Source: SABI01 sp963677695 (GTDB lineage Bacteria > Spirochaetota > Spirochaetia > Sphaerochaetales > Sphaerochaetaceae). Taken from it: 64,000 nucleotides of DNA. The position numbers and the translations under genes were made by a program. Each line of letters begins with the position of its first letter. The stretch's first letter is position 1. Positions 17,149 to 25,704 of the stretch are shown piece after piece. Below the pieces are notes generated by a model, which was not told the DNA's origin, searched no databases, and saw nothing but the letters and a program-made list of their open reading frames with translations. The DNA is taken from positions 62,001 through 126,000 of the forward strand of contig CAXXUJ010000002.1 in NCBI GenBank assembly GCA_963677695.2, read 5' to 3'.

Positions 17149-17414
17149 AATGATCTCCATGTAACGTCATGTAGTAAGCTCACAACAGTTTATACCAATT
17201 CTGTACATGGCGAAAGTGGGGGAGGAGAGAAAATAAAGAGAAGAGGTCGGGTGAAAAACTAGAACCTACAGGTCCTTTATGGCAAGTTTGGTGCGTCCCA
17301 TGGTGGTCTCGTTATGGTTGGATTGTGGTAATTCCATTATCATAGAGGTCTGTGGGGACTTTCTTTTTCTTTTCGCCTTTCGGCGTGCATTTCGATATAC
17401 TAAATTGATATATG

Positions 17415-17490
17415 ATGTCAGTTTTTGACATGTAAGGCATTATTTGTTTCTTCCTGAATAATCTTCTGCTACTATGTCTGATACAGACAT
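17415..17490 (+). promoter_or_regulatory. Two matching 17-bp palindromes upstream of xylulokinase
   Basis: ATGTCA-GTTTT-TGACAT (17415-17431) and ATGTCTG-ATA-CAGACAT (17474-17490) both fit ATGTC-N7-GACAT and are 59 bases apart centre to centre. The second overlaps a TACTAT (17470-17475, possible -10) and ends 17 bases before the GGAG ribosome site. This looks like an operator pair for a dimeric repressor. The rest of the 17149-17517 divergent spacer holds no gene. Confidence 0.55.
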
Positions 17491-17517
17491 CCAACCCATC
17501 AGAAAAGGAGCAATTGT

Positions 17518-18996
17518 ATGTATATCGGTATCGACTGCGGCACGCAGGGAACGAAGGTTATCGTCTATGATGAAAAGAAAAAGGTTATCATTTCCGACGG
17601 ATATGCAAAGCATGACATCATAGCCCTCGAAAACGGTCGCAGAGAGCAGGAACCTTCCTGGTGGATAGATGCACTCGATACTGCAATGCATGCTGCCCTG
17701 GACGGCCTTGGTGATACGAGAAAAAAGATCAGGGCTATCGGGGTGTCAGGGCAGCAGCACGGTCTTGTCGTTCTTGATGAGAAGAACAAGGTGATACGTC
17801 CTGCGAAGCTGTGGAATGATACGGAGACGGCAACAGAGAATGCCGAACTGATCGAGAAGATGGGAGGAGAGAGGGGAACGATCGAAATGATCGGTACCTC
17901 GATTCCTGTTGGTTATACTGCAAGCAAGCTGCTGTGGATGAAAAGGCATGAGCCACAGCTGTTCAGCTGCATTGCCATGGCGTTCAATCCTAAGGACTTT
18001 ATCAACTATTACCTGACAGGTATTCAGGCTACCGATATCGGGAGTGCCTCGGGTACCGGCTATTTCAATGTGAATACCCTATCCTGGAGCGAGGAAGTGA
18101 TTGCTCTGATGGATGAGAGCGGGGTATTGAAGAAGGCGCTGCCTGATCTCGCAACTGATGGTGAACCGATCGGTACGATCACAAAGGAAATTGCAGCAAG
18201 GTACGGCCTCAGTGCGAGTGTTCTTGTGTCTCCGGGAAGCGGAGACAACATGATGGCTTCACTCGGTACCGGTACGGTAGAAGACGGGACTGCAGCCATG
18301 ACACTGGGGACTTCCGGTGTCATAAACATGTATTCGAGTACAAACAGACCTTTTTTCTTCGATCCCATCACCCAGATTCAGTGTGCAGGTAACGGCGGAT
18401 GGATTCCCTCAGTTATGACTATGAATGCCACTTCTACCAGTACCGCGTACCAGGAACTGTTCGGTCTTTCTGTGAAGGAGTTTGATGAATACCTTGAAAG
18501 AGCAGCTGTAGGAGCTGAAGGGATTGTTATGGTTCCGTACCTGAACGGAGAAAGAATGCCTGCTCTCCCCAATAGCAAGGGTGTTGTTGCCGGCATGACC
18601 TTCAAGACCCTGCAGCCGCAGAATCTTATCAGGGCATCAGCCGAGTCGGTCATATTCAACCTGAGATGGGGACGTGACTGTCTCACTGAGAATACCGGAC
18701 CGATTGAAGTGATGAAGATCACAGGAGGAGGCAGTAACAGTGCTCCCTGGCGTCAGATCACTGCAGATATCATGAACACCGAGATCATAGGTGTGACAAG
18801 CAAAGAGAGCGGATCTCTCGGAGCCGCCCTTCAGGCGATGTGGGTTGACGGTCAGGGTGATATAACTCAGCTGTGCAAGGACCATGTTGAACTCGACTAC
18901 TCCAAACACGCTGTACCGAACCCGGAAAACGTTGAAATCTATAATGAAGTGTATGCTTCCTACCTTGATGTCAGGATGAAGATGTACGGTATCTGA
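17518..18996 (+). CDS. xylB: Xylulokinase (FGGY family)
   Basis: A 492-residue FGGY sugar kinase that phosphorylates D-xylulose to xylulose-5-phosphate. It shows the phosphate-1 motif GIDCGTQGTKVIVYD, the xylulokinase-type GQQHGLVVLD loop, the PGSGDNMMASLGTG region, LGTSGVI, and PYLNGERMPALP. An AAAGGAG site lies 6 bases upstream of the ATG. It is a single-gene unit with its own palindromic regulatory region and hairpin. The D-lyxose-type isomerase 6 kb upstream would produce its substrate. Other FGGY specificities are possible but less likely. Confidence 0.9.
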   Translation: MYIGIDCGTQGTKVIVYDEKKKVIISDGYAKHDIIALENGRREQEPSWWIDALDTAMHAALDGLGDTRKKIRAIGVSGQQHGLVVLDEKNKVIRPAKLWNDTETATENAELIEKMGGERGTIEMIGTSIPVGYTASKLLWMKRHEPQLFSCIAMAFNPKDFINYYLTGIQATDIGSASGTGYFNVNTLSWSEEVIALMDESGVLKKALPDLATDGEPIGTITKEIAARYGLSASVLVSPGSGDNMMASLGTGTVEDGTAAMTLGTSGVINMYSSTNRPFFFDPITQIQCAGNGGWIPSVMTMNATSTSTAYQELFGLSVKEFDEYLERAAVGAEGIVMVPYLNGERMPALPNSKGVVAGMTFKTLQPQNLIRASAESVIFNLRWGRDCLTENTGPIEVMKITGGGSNSAPWRQITADIMNTEIIGVTSKESGSLGAALQAMWVDGQGDITQLCKDHVELDYSKHAVPNPENVEIYNEVYASYLDVRMKMYGI

Positions 18997-19025
18997 TTCT
19001 CCCGTTCATGTAATTCTTTACTTCC

Positions 19026-19049
19026 AAGCCCTCTGGTATCAGAGGGCTT
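19026..19049. terminator. Shared hairpin between xylB and the convergent cyclophilin-like gene
   Basis: AAGCCCTCTG-GTAT-CAGAGGGCTT is a perfect 10-bp stem. It overlaps the stop of the minus-strand gene. There is no clear T-run on either side, but position and stability fit a bidirectional terminator. Confidence 0.65.
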
Positions 19050-19413
19050 CTATGATGCACTCAACCTCATCCCCCTTTGTGGAGAGCTGTGAGACAGGGC
19101 AATCGGAGATGAAACCAAGAGGGATCGCATCGGAAGCGACCACCGGCTCATCACCGGTGCTCATCGGAGTCGGTCCGAAGAAGAGGCAGAAGGCGTTGCC
19201 GGGAGGCCAGAACGCTATCTCTCCCGCCTCCATGATATCTCTCATCGTATCATCCTCTTCAAGTACGAGAGGTATATCTCCATAGAATTCTTCCCCCCAT
19301 CTGCTGAGAAAGCACTCCATCGGGAGTGCATCATACAGCTTACGTCCAGCATCCCCTTCGTACAGGTGAGCTTTCATTTCTAGGGTATCATCGATTGTGA
19401 TCAGTATGTCCAT
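19039..19413 (-). CDS. Cyclophilin-like fold protein (TM1367-like)
   Basis: A 124-residue protein of the cyclophilin-like family represented by Thermotoga TM1367. The small beta-barrel signatures are YDALPMECFLSRWGEEFYGDIP, the GEIAFWPPGNAFCLFFGPTP block and the closing SDAIPLGF segment. There is no signal peptide. The biochemical role of the family is unknown and peptidyl-prolyl isomerase activity is not established. Its stop lies inside the xylB hairpin. Confidence 0.85.
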   Translation of the reverse strand: MDILITIDDTLEMKAHLYEGDAGRKLYDALPMECFLSRWGEEFYGDIPLVLEEDDTMRDIMEAGEIAFWPPGNAFCLFFGPTPMSTGDEPVVASDAIPLGFISDCPVSQLSTKGDEVECIIEAL

Positions 19414-19458
19414 GCCCGTACTCTATCTTGTAGCGATTTCTCATGCAATGCCTCAGAA

Positions 19459-19872
19459 TCAGATTCTGGCTACATCGCTTCCGCTGATCCTGTCTTGAAG
19501 ACCTCTGTGGGGAGAGGGAATATAGACCAGTGCCAGGGATAGGACATTCAGAGGGATCGTGAGTGCCCGTACAAGACACCTGGCCCCTGAAAGTTTCAAT
19601 CCGTCATTCCGTATTACCGTGATATGCAGCAGTCTTTCACCTGCTGTTCCCCCCAGTCTCCAGAGGGCGGAGAGGTAGATGAAACGGAAGATAGCGAAGC
19701 CGTAGACAACAAGTGTGCTGTACCCGAGGAGAAATATTCCGCTACGGTCACTGAAGAGTCCTTGAAGGTACCAGATCCATACAGGAGTGAACAGGAGGAC
19801 CTGAATCAGTATGTCTATACAGTAGGAGAGAAACCGTCTTATAAGTGATGCAGGTTCGTAGGATTCATGCAT
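19459..19872 (-). CDS. RDD-family membrane protein
   Basis: A 137-residue integral membrane protein with about three hydrophobic helices. The RDD pattern is visible: Arg/Asp in RRFLSYCIDILIQ, GGTAGERLLHITVI in the middle, and the closing QDRISGSDV. Many RDD proteins are of unknown function, and some act as small ion exchangers. It lies 46 bases upstream of the cyclophilin-like gene on the same strand and is divergent from the glycosyltransferase-like gene. Confidence 0.85.
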   Translation of the reverse strand: MHESYEPASLIRRFLSYCIDILIQVLLFTPVWIWYLQGLFSDRSGIFLLGYSTLVVYGFAIFRFIYLSALWRLGGTAGERLLHITVIRNDGLKLSGARCLVRALTIPLNVLSLALVYIPSPHRGLQDRISGSDVARI

Positions 19873-19947
19873 GCTTCAAGTATACTTCACCTTCTCTCTC
19901 AAAGAAAGAGGATGCCGCTGTACCCTTTTTCCATTATATTCTGGAGT

Positions 19948-20793
19948 ATGGAATTTGTTGAACGAACATATGAGAGGCCGCTTATCAGCGTGATTATCGC
20001 TGGTGAGATCTATGATGAGAGGATGAAAAGAAGCATTGACTCCGTTCTTTCCCAGAGTTACGAATATCGTGAGGTGATAGTTATCGTATCAGATAGCGAG
20101 GACGCCCCCTCTGGTGACGCATCGGTCACGTTCTTCCCGATAGCATGGAAAGGACTTCCCAATGCCCTCAATGTCGGAGTTGAGAAAGGGAAGGGAGAAC
20201 TGCTCCTTTTCCTTCCTTCAGGAGATGAGGTTCACAGTGAATTTCTGGAAAAAGGAAATGAAGCGATCCAGCTGTTCAATGCTTCAGCCTTTCACTGCAC
20301 GACGATGGCAGAAAAGAATGGTGCCATTGACTCCCTGATCTTCCCGGTCGATTCAGGAGGACGATTCAATCGAAAACTGCTGATGCGTCCAGATGTACGA
20401 CTTCACTCCTTCCTGCTGCGAAAGGAAACCTGTGTTCCGTTTTCTTCTAATCTTGATTACACCTGGCAGTGGCATATGCTTCTCGAAAGCCTGAAAGAGG
20501 GGAAAGTGGTTGCACGCTCAGGGTATGTGGGAGCTTTCACTTCAGCAACAGAGTTCTCTGCTGCACAGGAATCTGAGGCACTGAGAGAAGAGCTTGATGT
20601 GTCGAATTCCTTCAGATCCTATGCCTCCACACCCCTTTCAAAGGTGCGTTACATCATCAACCGCTCAAGGAGGTATGCACAATACCTTCGACTCATAGAG
20701 AAAGAAGATGTGGGGAAAGATATGGAATTGGAGGAGAAAATGGAAGGGGAGAAACTGCTTCCCCCCTTTTTATTCCGTATCAACCGTCACTAG
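19948..20793 (+). CDS. Divergent family 2 glycosyltransferase-like protein
   Basis: About 281 residues beginning with a GT-A Rossmann-like core: PLISVIIAG, a helix, SIDSVLSQSYEYREVIVIVSDSED and GLPNALNVGVEKGKGELLLFL, which follow the GT2 scaffold. The acidic metal site is weak: the usual LDSDD position reads LPSGDE, so activity is uncertain. There is no membrane segment. ATG at 19948 fits where homology begins; an in-frame ATG at 19867 lies inside the divergent RDD gene start. A TATATT lies 7 bases before the ATG, so a leaderless message is possible. It converges on the giant kinase gene with one base between stops. Confidence 0.65.
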   Translation: MEFVERTYERPLISVIIAGEIYDERMKRSIDSVLSQSYEYREVIVIVSDSEDAPSGDASVTFFPIAWKGLPNALNVGVEKGKGELLLFLPSGDEVHSEFLEKGNEAIQLFNASAFHCTTMAEKNGAIDSLIFPVDSGGRFNRKLLMRPDVRLHSFLLRKETCVPFSSNLDYTWQWHMLLESLKEGKVVARSGYVGAFTSATEFSAAQESEALREELDVSNSFRSYASTPLSKVRYIINRSRRYAQYLRLIEKEDVGKDMELEEKMEGEKLLPPFLFRINRH

Positions 20794-20794
20794 T

Positions 20795-23700
20795 TCAGGC
20801 GAAGATCTCTTCTTCCTCTTTTTTATCGTTGAGGGAGGCGAGGATCAGATCCATTTCTTTGTGGACACCTTCGGTGTACTGACCGAAATCGAACAGCCCT
20901 CTCATCCTCATGAACAGGGGCTTGATGAAGTGCCGTACCTGTTCCAGGTCATTTTCATGAATGGTCTTTCCTTCAAGCATCATCACTGTCACCTGGGAAG
21001 GTGAATGGTAGGTCCCGATCTCCTTGAAACCGAACTTTCTGTAGAGCTTGATCGTCTTAGCATCTTCCGTGAACACGTCAAGGACCATCTGCTTGGTACC
21101 GACCGAACGGGCAAGGAGATAGACAAGGCTTATGAGACCGATCGATACCGAGGTGTTTCTCATCTGAGGCAGGACTGCGAGACGGAGAATCTCCGAGCAT
21201 TTCCCTTTCTCCAGGGAGTTGTTCATGTTGTAATAGCGGGAAACGGGGAGGGGCCAGAAGACATCGCTGTTCATCAGCGATACTGTTCCAACAGGGTGGA
21301 TTCCCTGGAAGGCGAGAATGTGCATCGCCTTCTCATCCTCCTTTCGGTGGATTGTCTCCTCAAGGTATCCCTTTTCACCGACAAGGACCTTTCTCTGAAT
21401 GAAGAATACATCACTGAGGGAAGCCGCATCATGAGCCATCACAAATCGGATGGTATCCTTTCCTTCGTCTCCGAGGGGAAGGATGACGGTAAATTCACTG
21501 CCGTTCCCTTCTTCGCTTCTCACCCTGATTCTTCCTTCAAGTTTCTCGACGATATTGAAACAGTTGGTGAGACCGAGGCCGGTTCCCGACCCAGGCGGTT
21601 TGGTCGTGAAGAAGGGGGTGAATACCTGATTCATATATTTCTCGGGGATGCCGCATCCGGTGTCGCCGACAGAAATATAGACGAAACCGTCTTTCTCGAC
21701 GCAGGAGAGCGTCAGTGTTCCATCTTCACCCATTGACTGCACGGCATTTACGATGAGGTTAAGGAACAGCTGCCGGATCTCGCTTTCATTCGCTTCAAGG
21801 GAGGGGAGGGCATGGTAGTTTCTCTGTATCTTGATATTCTGCATATCAGAACCGCGCATCGCCATCCTGAGGGAGAACTCTACCGAATCAACAATCTCGA
21901 CAACCTGCTTTTCCTTGGTCTCTTCATTTCTCGAGTAGTTGGACATCTCCTTTATGATATCTGATGCACCCTTCGCATAGTTGAGAATGTCGGTCAGGTA
22001 CTCCTGCTCCTTACTCTCTTTTTCAGTAGTACTCAGAAGAATCTCTGCAGTCCCGGAAATGGCTGCGAGGGGATTATTCACTTCATGGGCGATGCCCGCG
22101 GCAAGCGTACCGATTCCAGCCATCTTTTCTGTCCTTATCATCTCGTCCTGCATATGCTTCTGTTCCGTGATATCCTGAATGATCTCAACGAACAGGCTCT
22201 TCGATTCTTCGGGTACTCTCACGTTGTGGAACTGGAAGGAGTAGGTTTTATCCTTCTCTTTAGATTCCGTTTCCTGCACGATGCCGTTATGGAGAGTATC
22301 GAGGGCAAGGCAGTGAGGACAGGGGCGTGTTCTGTGGAAGAGTGTCTTGTAACACTTCGCTCCGATCAGGCTCTTTCTATCTTTTTCAAAGAAGGAGAAA
22401 GCCGCCGCATTCGCTTCCTGGATGGTATAATCGATATCGATGAGACAGACTGGAGATGCAATTCCATTGAATATCGCTTCCATTTTGTTCTTGCTCAATT
22501 CCAGTTCCTGTCCCTGTTCCTTCAGCTGTTCGAAGCTCAGCGAATTCTCAAGGGAGAGCGAGCTCTGGGAAGCCAGCAGTTCAAGGGCATCTATTTCGAT
22601 CTGGGAGAGGGGAGCGGTGGAGATATCATAATCGATGAGGATGTACCCAGCCGCCTGATTTCTGAAAATGAGGGGGATGATGATATTCAGGGGTGGAATA
22701 CCTTCCGCTGAGAAGTCGCTCTTTTCCTCATCCGAAAGGCGGATGACAGAGGAGCTGTTCATGATCTTCCTGTTCTCTATCTCCTGTGCAAGGAGCGGAG
22801 AGATGGAGAATTTCACCGAATCACCCTTTTCCAGGGTGGTGGGACATTTCGCCTGGGCAATAATGCGGAATTCATCACTATCAACACCAGGCTCTTTTGC
22901 TGCGAACATCACCCACTCGGTCTTCATCCCCATGGATAGAGTCTCGGTCACTTCACGTCCAAGATCCTCCAGGTTGAGGATGGTGGGCATCTTCCTGCTC
23001 AGATTGAGGATGGTCGCCTGGTAGGGGTGCCGTTTCGGTATCACGACGGAATCGATGATGTAGGTGAGGAGATTTCGTATCGGGTACATGATAAGGGCAG
23101 TGACGAATCCGAGTAGGATGGCGAGCTGCGTTGTGATCCCGAGGGCGAAATTCTTATTGACGAGCTGTACGAGTGATATGATGCCGAAGTAGATGACTGA
23201 ACTGAAAATGGTGAAGATGGTGGTATAGATGATCTTCAGTCCCACCATGGAGTAGCTTATAAGCTTGTACTTGTAGATCGTGTAGAAGAGGAGCATCGCG
23301 TTGATGGTCGATGCGAGGATATCGAGAGGGTATTGTCCGATATGGGGGAAGAGGTTCATGAAGGTTCCCACCAGCATGATGAGTACACCGAGGAGGGGAA
23401 GGAAGAGGTTCTTTCCTTCTGAGGTGAGTGGATTCTTTTTTGTGCTGATAAGAAGGATAATGAAGGAGAGGAAGAGGTAACTGTAGCTTATGGAGTAGGC
23501 GTACATCGATCCCGGTGCCAGAGAATAGAAGAAGGTCCCGTCGGGATTGAACCCGGCATCACTGACGATAGAGCCTGTGAAGTTGAAGATCATCAGAGGA
23601 ATAATGAGGAGATAGCTCGCCGTGAGGAATATCGTCACCCTCCGCTGGTGCATCTCAAGTATGTCTATCACAAAGTGGGTGAGCCCGAAGGGGACAGAAA

Positions 23701-23923
23701 GTAGTCCTACAAGCATGACCCTGTTCCAGAACAGGGGTGTCATGAGACCACTGTTCAGGTGCATCATCAGAGAGCCGAAACTCCAGATGGCGAAGAAGAC
23801 GATGTAGAGCTGAAATGACCAGTAGAACCGGTCCCTTTTATACTGCAGAAATCCGAAAACAAAGAAGAACACGTAGAGGACGAACGCGACTGCAGGAATG
23901 ATAGTTGATATGTCTATGATCAT
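20795..23923 (-). CDS. Membrane histidine kinase fused to a C-terminal GNAT (FeeM-like) acyltransferase
   Basis: About 1042 residues (numbering here from an ATG five codons upstream). Order: seven or eight membrane helices (1-300, 7TM-kinase type); GAF-like domain (about 310-465); coiled coil; PAS domain (485-595) with a CYKTLFHR-CPHC cysteine cluster; HisKA with phospho-acceptor His618 in GIAHEVNNPLAAISG; HATPase (N box NLIVNAVQS, G1 VGDTGCGIPEK, GTGLGL) to about 825; then about 830-1020 a GNAT-fold domain. That domain reads like FeeM/N-acyl amino-acid synthases: HPVGTVSLMNSD, LPVSRYY, SEILRLAVLPQMR and LYRKFGFKEIGTY. Start at 23923 is favoured by AAAGGA six bases upstream. There is no receiver domain; the divergently encoded response regulator is a likely partner. 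The kinase call is firm, the acyltransferase subtype is inferred. Confidence 0.85.
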   Translation of the reverse strand: MIIDISTIIPAVAFVLYVFFFVFGFLQYKRDRFYWSFQLYIVFFAIWSFGSLMMHLNSGLMTPLFWNRVMLVGLLSVPFGLTHFVIDILEMHQRRVTIFLTASYLLIIPLMIFNFTGSIVSDAGFNPDGTFFYSLAPGSMYAYSISYSYLFLSFIILLISTKKNPLTSEGKNLFLPLLGVLIMLVGTFMNLFPHIGQYPLDILASTINAMLLFYTIYKYKLISYSMVGLKIIYTTIFTIFSSVIYFGIISLVQLVNKNFALGITTQLAILLGFVTALIMYPIRNLLTYIIDSVVIPKRHPYQATILNLSRKMPTILNLEDLGREVTETLSMGMKTEWVMFAAKEPGVDSDEFRIIAQAKCPTTLEKGDSVKFSISPLLAQEIENRKIMNSSSVIRLSDEEKSDFSAEGIPPLNIIIPLIFRNQAAGYILIDYDISTAPLSQIEIDALELLASQSSLSLENSLSFEQLKEQGQELELSKNKMEAIFNGIASPVCLIDIDYTIQEANAAAFSFFEKDRKSLIGAKCYKTLFHRTRPCPHCLALDTLHNGIVQETESKEKDKTYSFQFHNVRVPEESKSLFVEIIQDITEQKHMQDEMIRTEKMAGIGTLAAGIAHEVNNPLAAISGTAEILLSTTEKESKEQEYLTDILNYAKGASDIIKEMSNYSRNEETKEKQVVEIVDSVEFSLRMAMRGSDMQNIKIQRNYHALPSLEANESEIRQLFLNLIVNAVQSMGEDGTLTLSCVEKDGFVYISVGDTGCGIPEKYMNQVFTPFFTTKPPGSGTGLGLTNCFNIVEKLEGRIRVRSEEGNGSEFTVILPLGDEGKDTIRFVMAHDAASLSDVFFIQRKVLVGEKGYLEETIHRKEDEKAMHILAFQGIHPVGTVSLMNSDVFWPLPVSRYYNMNNSLEKGKCSEILRLAVLPQMRNTSVSIGLISLVYLLARSVGTKQMVLDVFTEDAKTIKLYRKFGFKEIGTYHSPSQVTVMMLEGKTIHENDLEQVRHFIKPLFMRMRGLFDFGQYTEGVHKEMDLILASLNDKKEEEEIFA

Positions 23924-23962
23924 ATTCATTCCTTTCATATCTATGAATTACATTGATTGTAC

Positions 23963-23981
23963 ACTATTATAGAAGAATAGT
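23963..23981. promoter_or_regulatory. Inverted repeat in the divergent kinase/methyltransferase promoter gap
   Basis: ACTATT-ATAGAAG-AATAGT is a perfect 6-bp-arm inverted repeat. It ends directly before the ATG at 23982 in a gap of about 58 bases shared by two divergent genes. It could be an operator controlling both directions or an RNA feature. Confidence 0.4.
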
Positions 23982-24518
23982 ATGGAAATTTTCAAACTTT
24001 TTATTTTGGGATCTGTAGGATATTTTTTGTCATATCTGCTCGATCTGGCAATTTTACGTGGTAAAGAATTACTGAAGCGGTTTCTTCTCGTAGGTATGTT
24101 CCTTACAGCGGCCCCCTATGCGTTCCTGTTCCTGATGTTTGATTCTCCCTTCGGCGGCACTGCAAGGACAGTGATGTTCATTGTGTTCTGTGTGCTCGGT
24201 TCTCTTCTCCTTTTCTCTGTCTTCCTCGAAGTCGAATTGTTTTCTAACGGAGAGAAAGGCAAGCTGTATAAAGGTGGTACATATCGAATCTCGCGCCACC
24301 CGGGGTTTTTATGGTATACAGGTATCAACTGTGTCATAGCACTCTACTTTCTCCGCCTGGATGTACTGACACTCGTCATCGGTTTGACCCTTGATAATTT
24401 TCTGCTGATATTAGTAGAAGACAGAGTGCTGTTCCCACGGATGTTCGATGGATATGACGACTATAAGAAGGAAGTGCCGTTTCTGTACTCTTTCAGAAGA
24501 TTAGGGGGAATGAGATGA
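23982..24518 (+). CDS. ICMT/PEMT-like membrane methyltransferase family protein
   Basis: A 178-residue integral membrane protein with about five helices. Its C-terminal half carries the isoprenylcysteine/phospholipid methyltransferase pattern GTYRISRHPGFLWY followed by a helix pair and YDDYKKEVPFLY, the region that binds S-adenosylmethionine in the family. The substrate is unknown: lipid, lipid-like signal or protein carboxylate are all possible. The ribosome site is weak. Its stop overlaps the response regulator start (ATGA), so the two proteins are translationally coupled, and the gene is divergent from the kinase-acyltransferase. Confidence 0.75.
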   Translation: MEIFKLFILGSVGYFLSYLLDLAILRGKELLKRFLLVGMFLTAAPYAFLFLMFDSPFGGTARTVMFIVFCVLGSLLLFSVFLEVELFSNGEKGKLYKGGTYRISRHPGFLWYTGINCVIALYFLRLDVLTLVIGLTLDNFLLILVEDRVLFPRMFDGYDDYKKEVPFLYSFRRLGGMR

Positions 24519-25552
24519 GTAAGCACATCATTATCACAGATGATGATCCTGCGATCAGAAAAATTCTAAATATACTTCTCACCAACGAAGGGTATACAGT
24601 CACCCTCTGTGACGGTGGAGCGGCTCTGAAAGAGCAGCTGACCTCCAGGTCGGATTCATTTGATCTTGCCATGCTCGATATCAAAATGCCCGGTGAGAAC
24701 GGGTTTGTCCTTCTTGAGTACCTACGCAGCAAATACCCGAGGATTCCCGTTGTGATGCTGACTGCATTCAATGACCTTGAAACCGGTCTGAAGGCGATAC
24801 GAATGGGAGCGAAGGATTACCTGACCAAGCCTGTCACACGCGATAACCTTGTCGCCTGTATCCGACTCATCCTGGAGATGAGCGAGGAAGAGAGATTGAA
24901 GGAAGAGAGGGACGAAGCTTTCCGCTATCATCATGAAGAGATAGAGGAACAGCTCCTTCATTCAATGAGTACTCTGGACAGTGTCACCAGGTCCACCCTG
25001 CTTGCCTTCAGCGAGACGATCGAACAGAAGGACCGCTATACCAAAGGTCACTGCAAGCGAGTGAGCAGGTTCTCAGTAGCTCTTGGACGTGAATTGGGAT
25101 ATACGCCGCTTCAGCTTGAGATTCTTGAAGGTGGAGCCCTCCTTCATGATATAGGAAAGATCGGGATAAGTGAGGCAATTCTGAACAAGGAGACTCCCCT
25201 GACCAAGGAAGAGTATAATACGATCAAGATGCACCCGGTATTCGGTGACCGCATCGTTTCTCACATTGAACTGTTCCAGCCGTACCGTCCTATTATCCGC
25301 AATCACCATGAGAGGATGGATGGAACCGGGTACCCCGACGGACTTGCAGGAAAAGATATTCCCATTGATGTGAGAATCGTCTCTCTTACCGACACCTACG
25401 ATTCCATGACAAGCACAAGGGCGTACAGGAAGGCCTTCTCTCCCGAGATCGCTCTCGAAGAGATCCGTTTATTCAGCGGAAGCCAGTTTGATCCTGAACT
25501 CGTCGATATCTTCATAGAGAAAGAGATCTACGCTCTGACCGACCTAGACTAA
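24515..25552 (+). CDS. Response regulator with HD-GYP c-di-GMP phosphodiesterase domain
   Basis: 345 residues. Residues 1-120 are a receiver domain with acidic pocket Asp9-11, phospho-acceptor Asp55 in MLDIKMPGENG, and the Thr and Lys of MLTAF and LTKP. A coiled linker (125-165) leads to an HD-GYP domain with LHDIGKIG, HPVFGD, NHHERMDGTGYPDGL and DTYDSMTSTRAYR, all metal and substrate residues present. Phosphorylation would be expected to control c-di-GMP breakdown. It overlaps the ICMT-like gene and is the closest receiver to the orphan kinase-acyltransferase. Confidence 0.93.
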   Translation: MSKHIIITDDDPAIRKILNILLTNEGYTVTLCDGGAALKEQLTSRSDSFDLAMLDIKMPGENGFVLLEYLRSKYPRIPVVMLTAFNDLETGLKAIRMGAKDYLTKPVTRDNLVACIRLILEMSEEERLKEERDEAFRYHHEEIEEQLLHSMSTLDSVTRSTLLAFSETIEQKDRYTKGHCKRVSRFSVALGRELGYTPLQLEILEGGALLHDIGKIGISEAILNKETPLTKEEYNTIKMHPVFGDRIVSHIELFQPYRPIIRNHHERMDGTGYPDGLAGKDIPIDVRIVSLTDTYDSMTSTRAYRKAFSPEIALEEIRLFSGSQFDPELVDIFIEKEIYALTDLD

Positions 25553-25587
25553 GTCACCCAGCCTCTCCATTGAAATGACTCGTTTGC

Positions 25588-25611
25588 GGAATGAAAGGTC
25601 TCTTTCATTCC
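25588..25611 (+). terminator. Hairpin after the HD-GYP regulator gene
   Basis: GGAATGAAAG-GTCT-CTTTCATTCC is a perfect 10-bp stem 35 bases after the stop. No T-run follows, so it may be a weak or factor-assisted terminator. Confidence 0.6.
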
Positions 25612-25704
25612 CTGCTGACGTCAACGCATTCCTGTTTCTCTCTCTTCCATTTCCCCTTTTCAGGTGGTACTCTTTGTACAAGGACTTTACCCAAGGAGCA
25701 CCCC

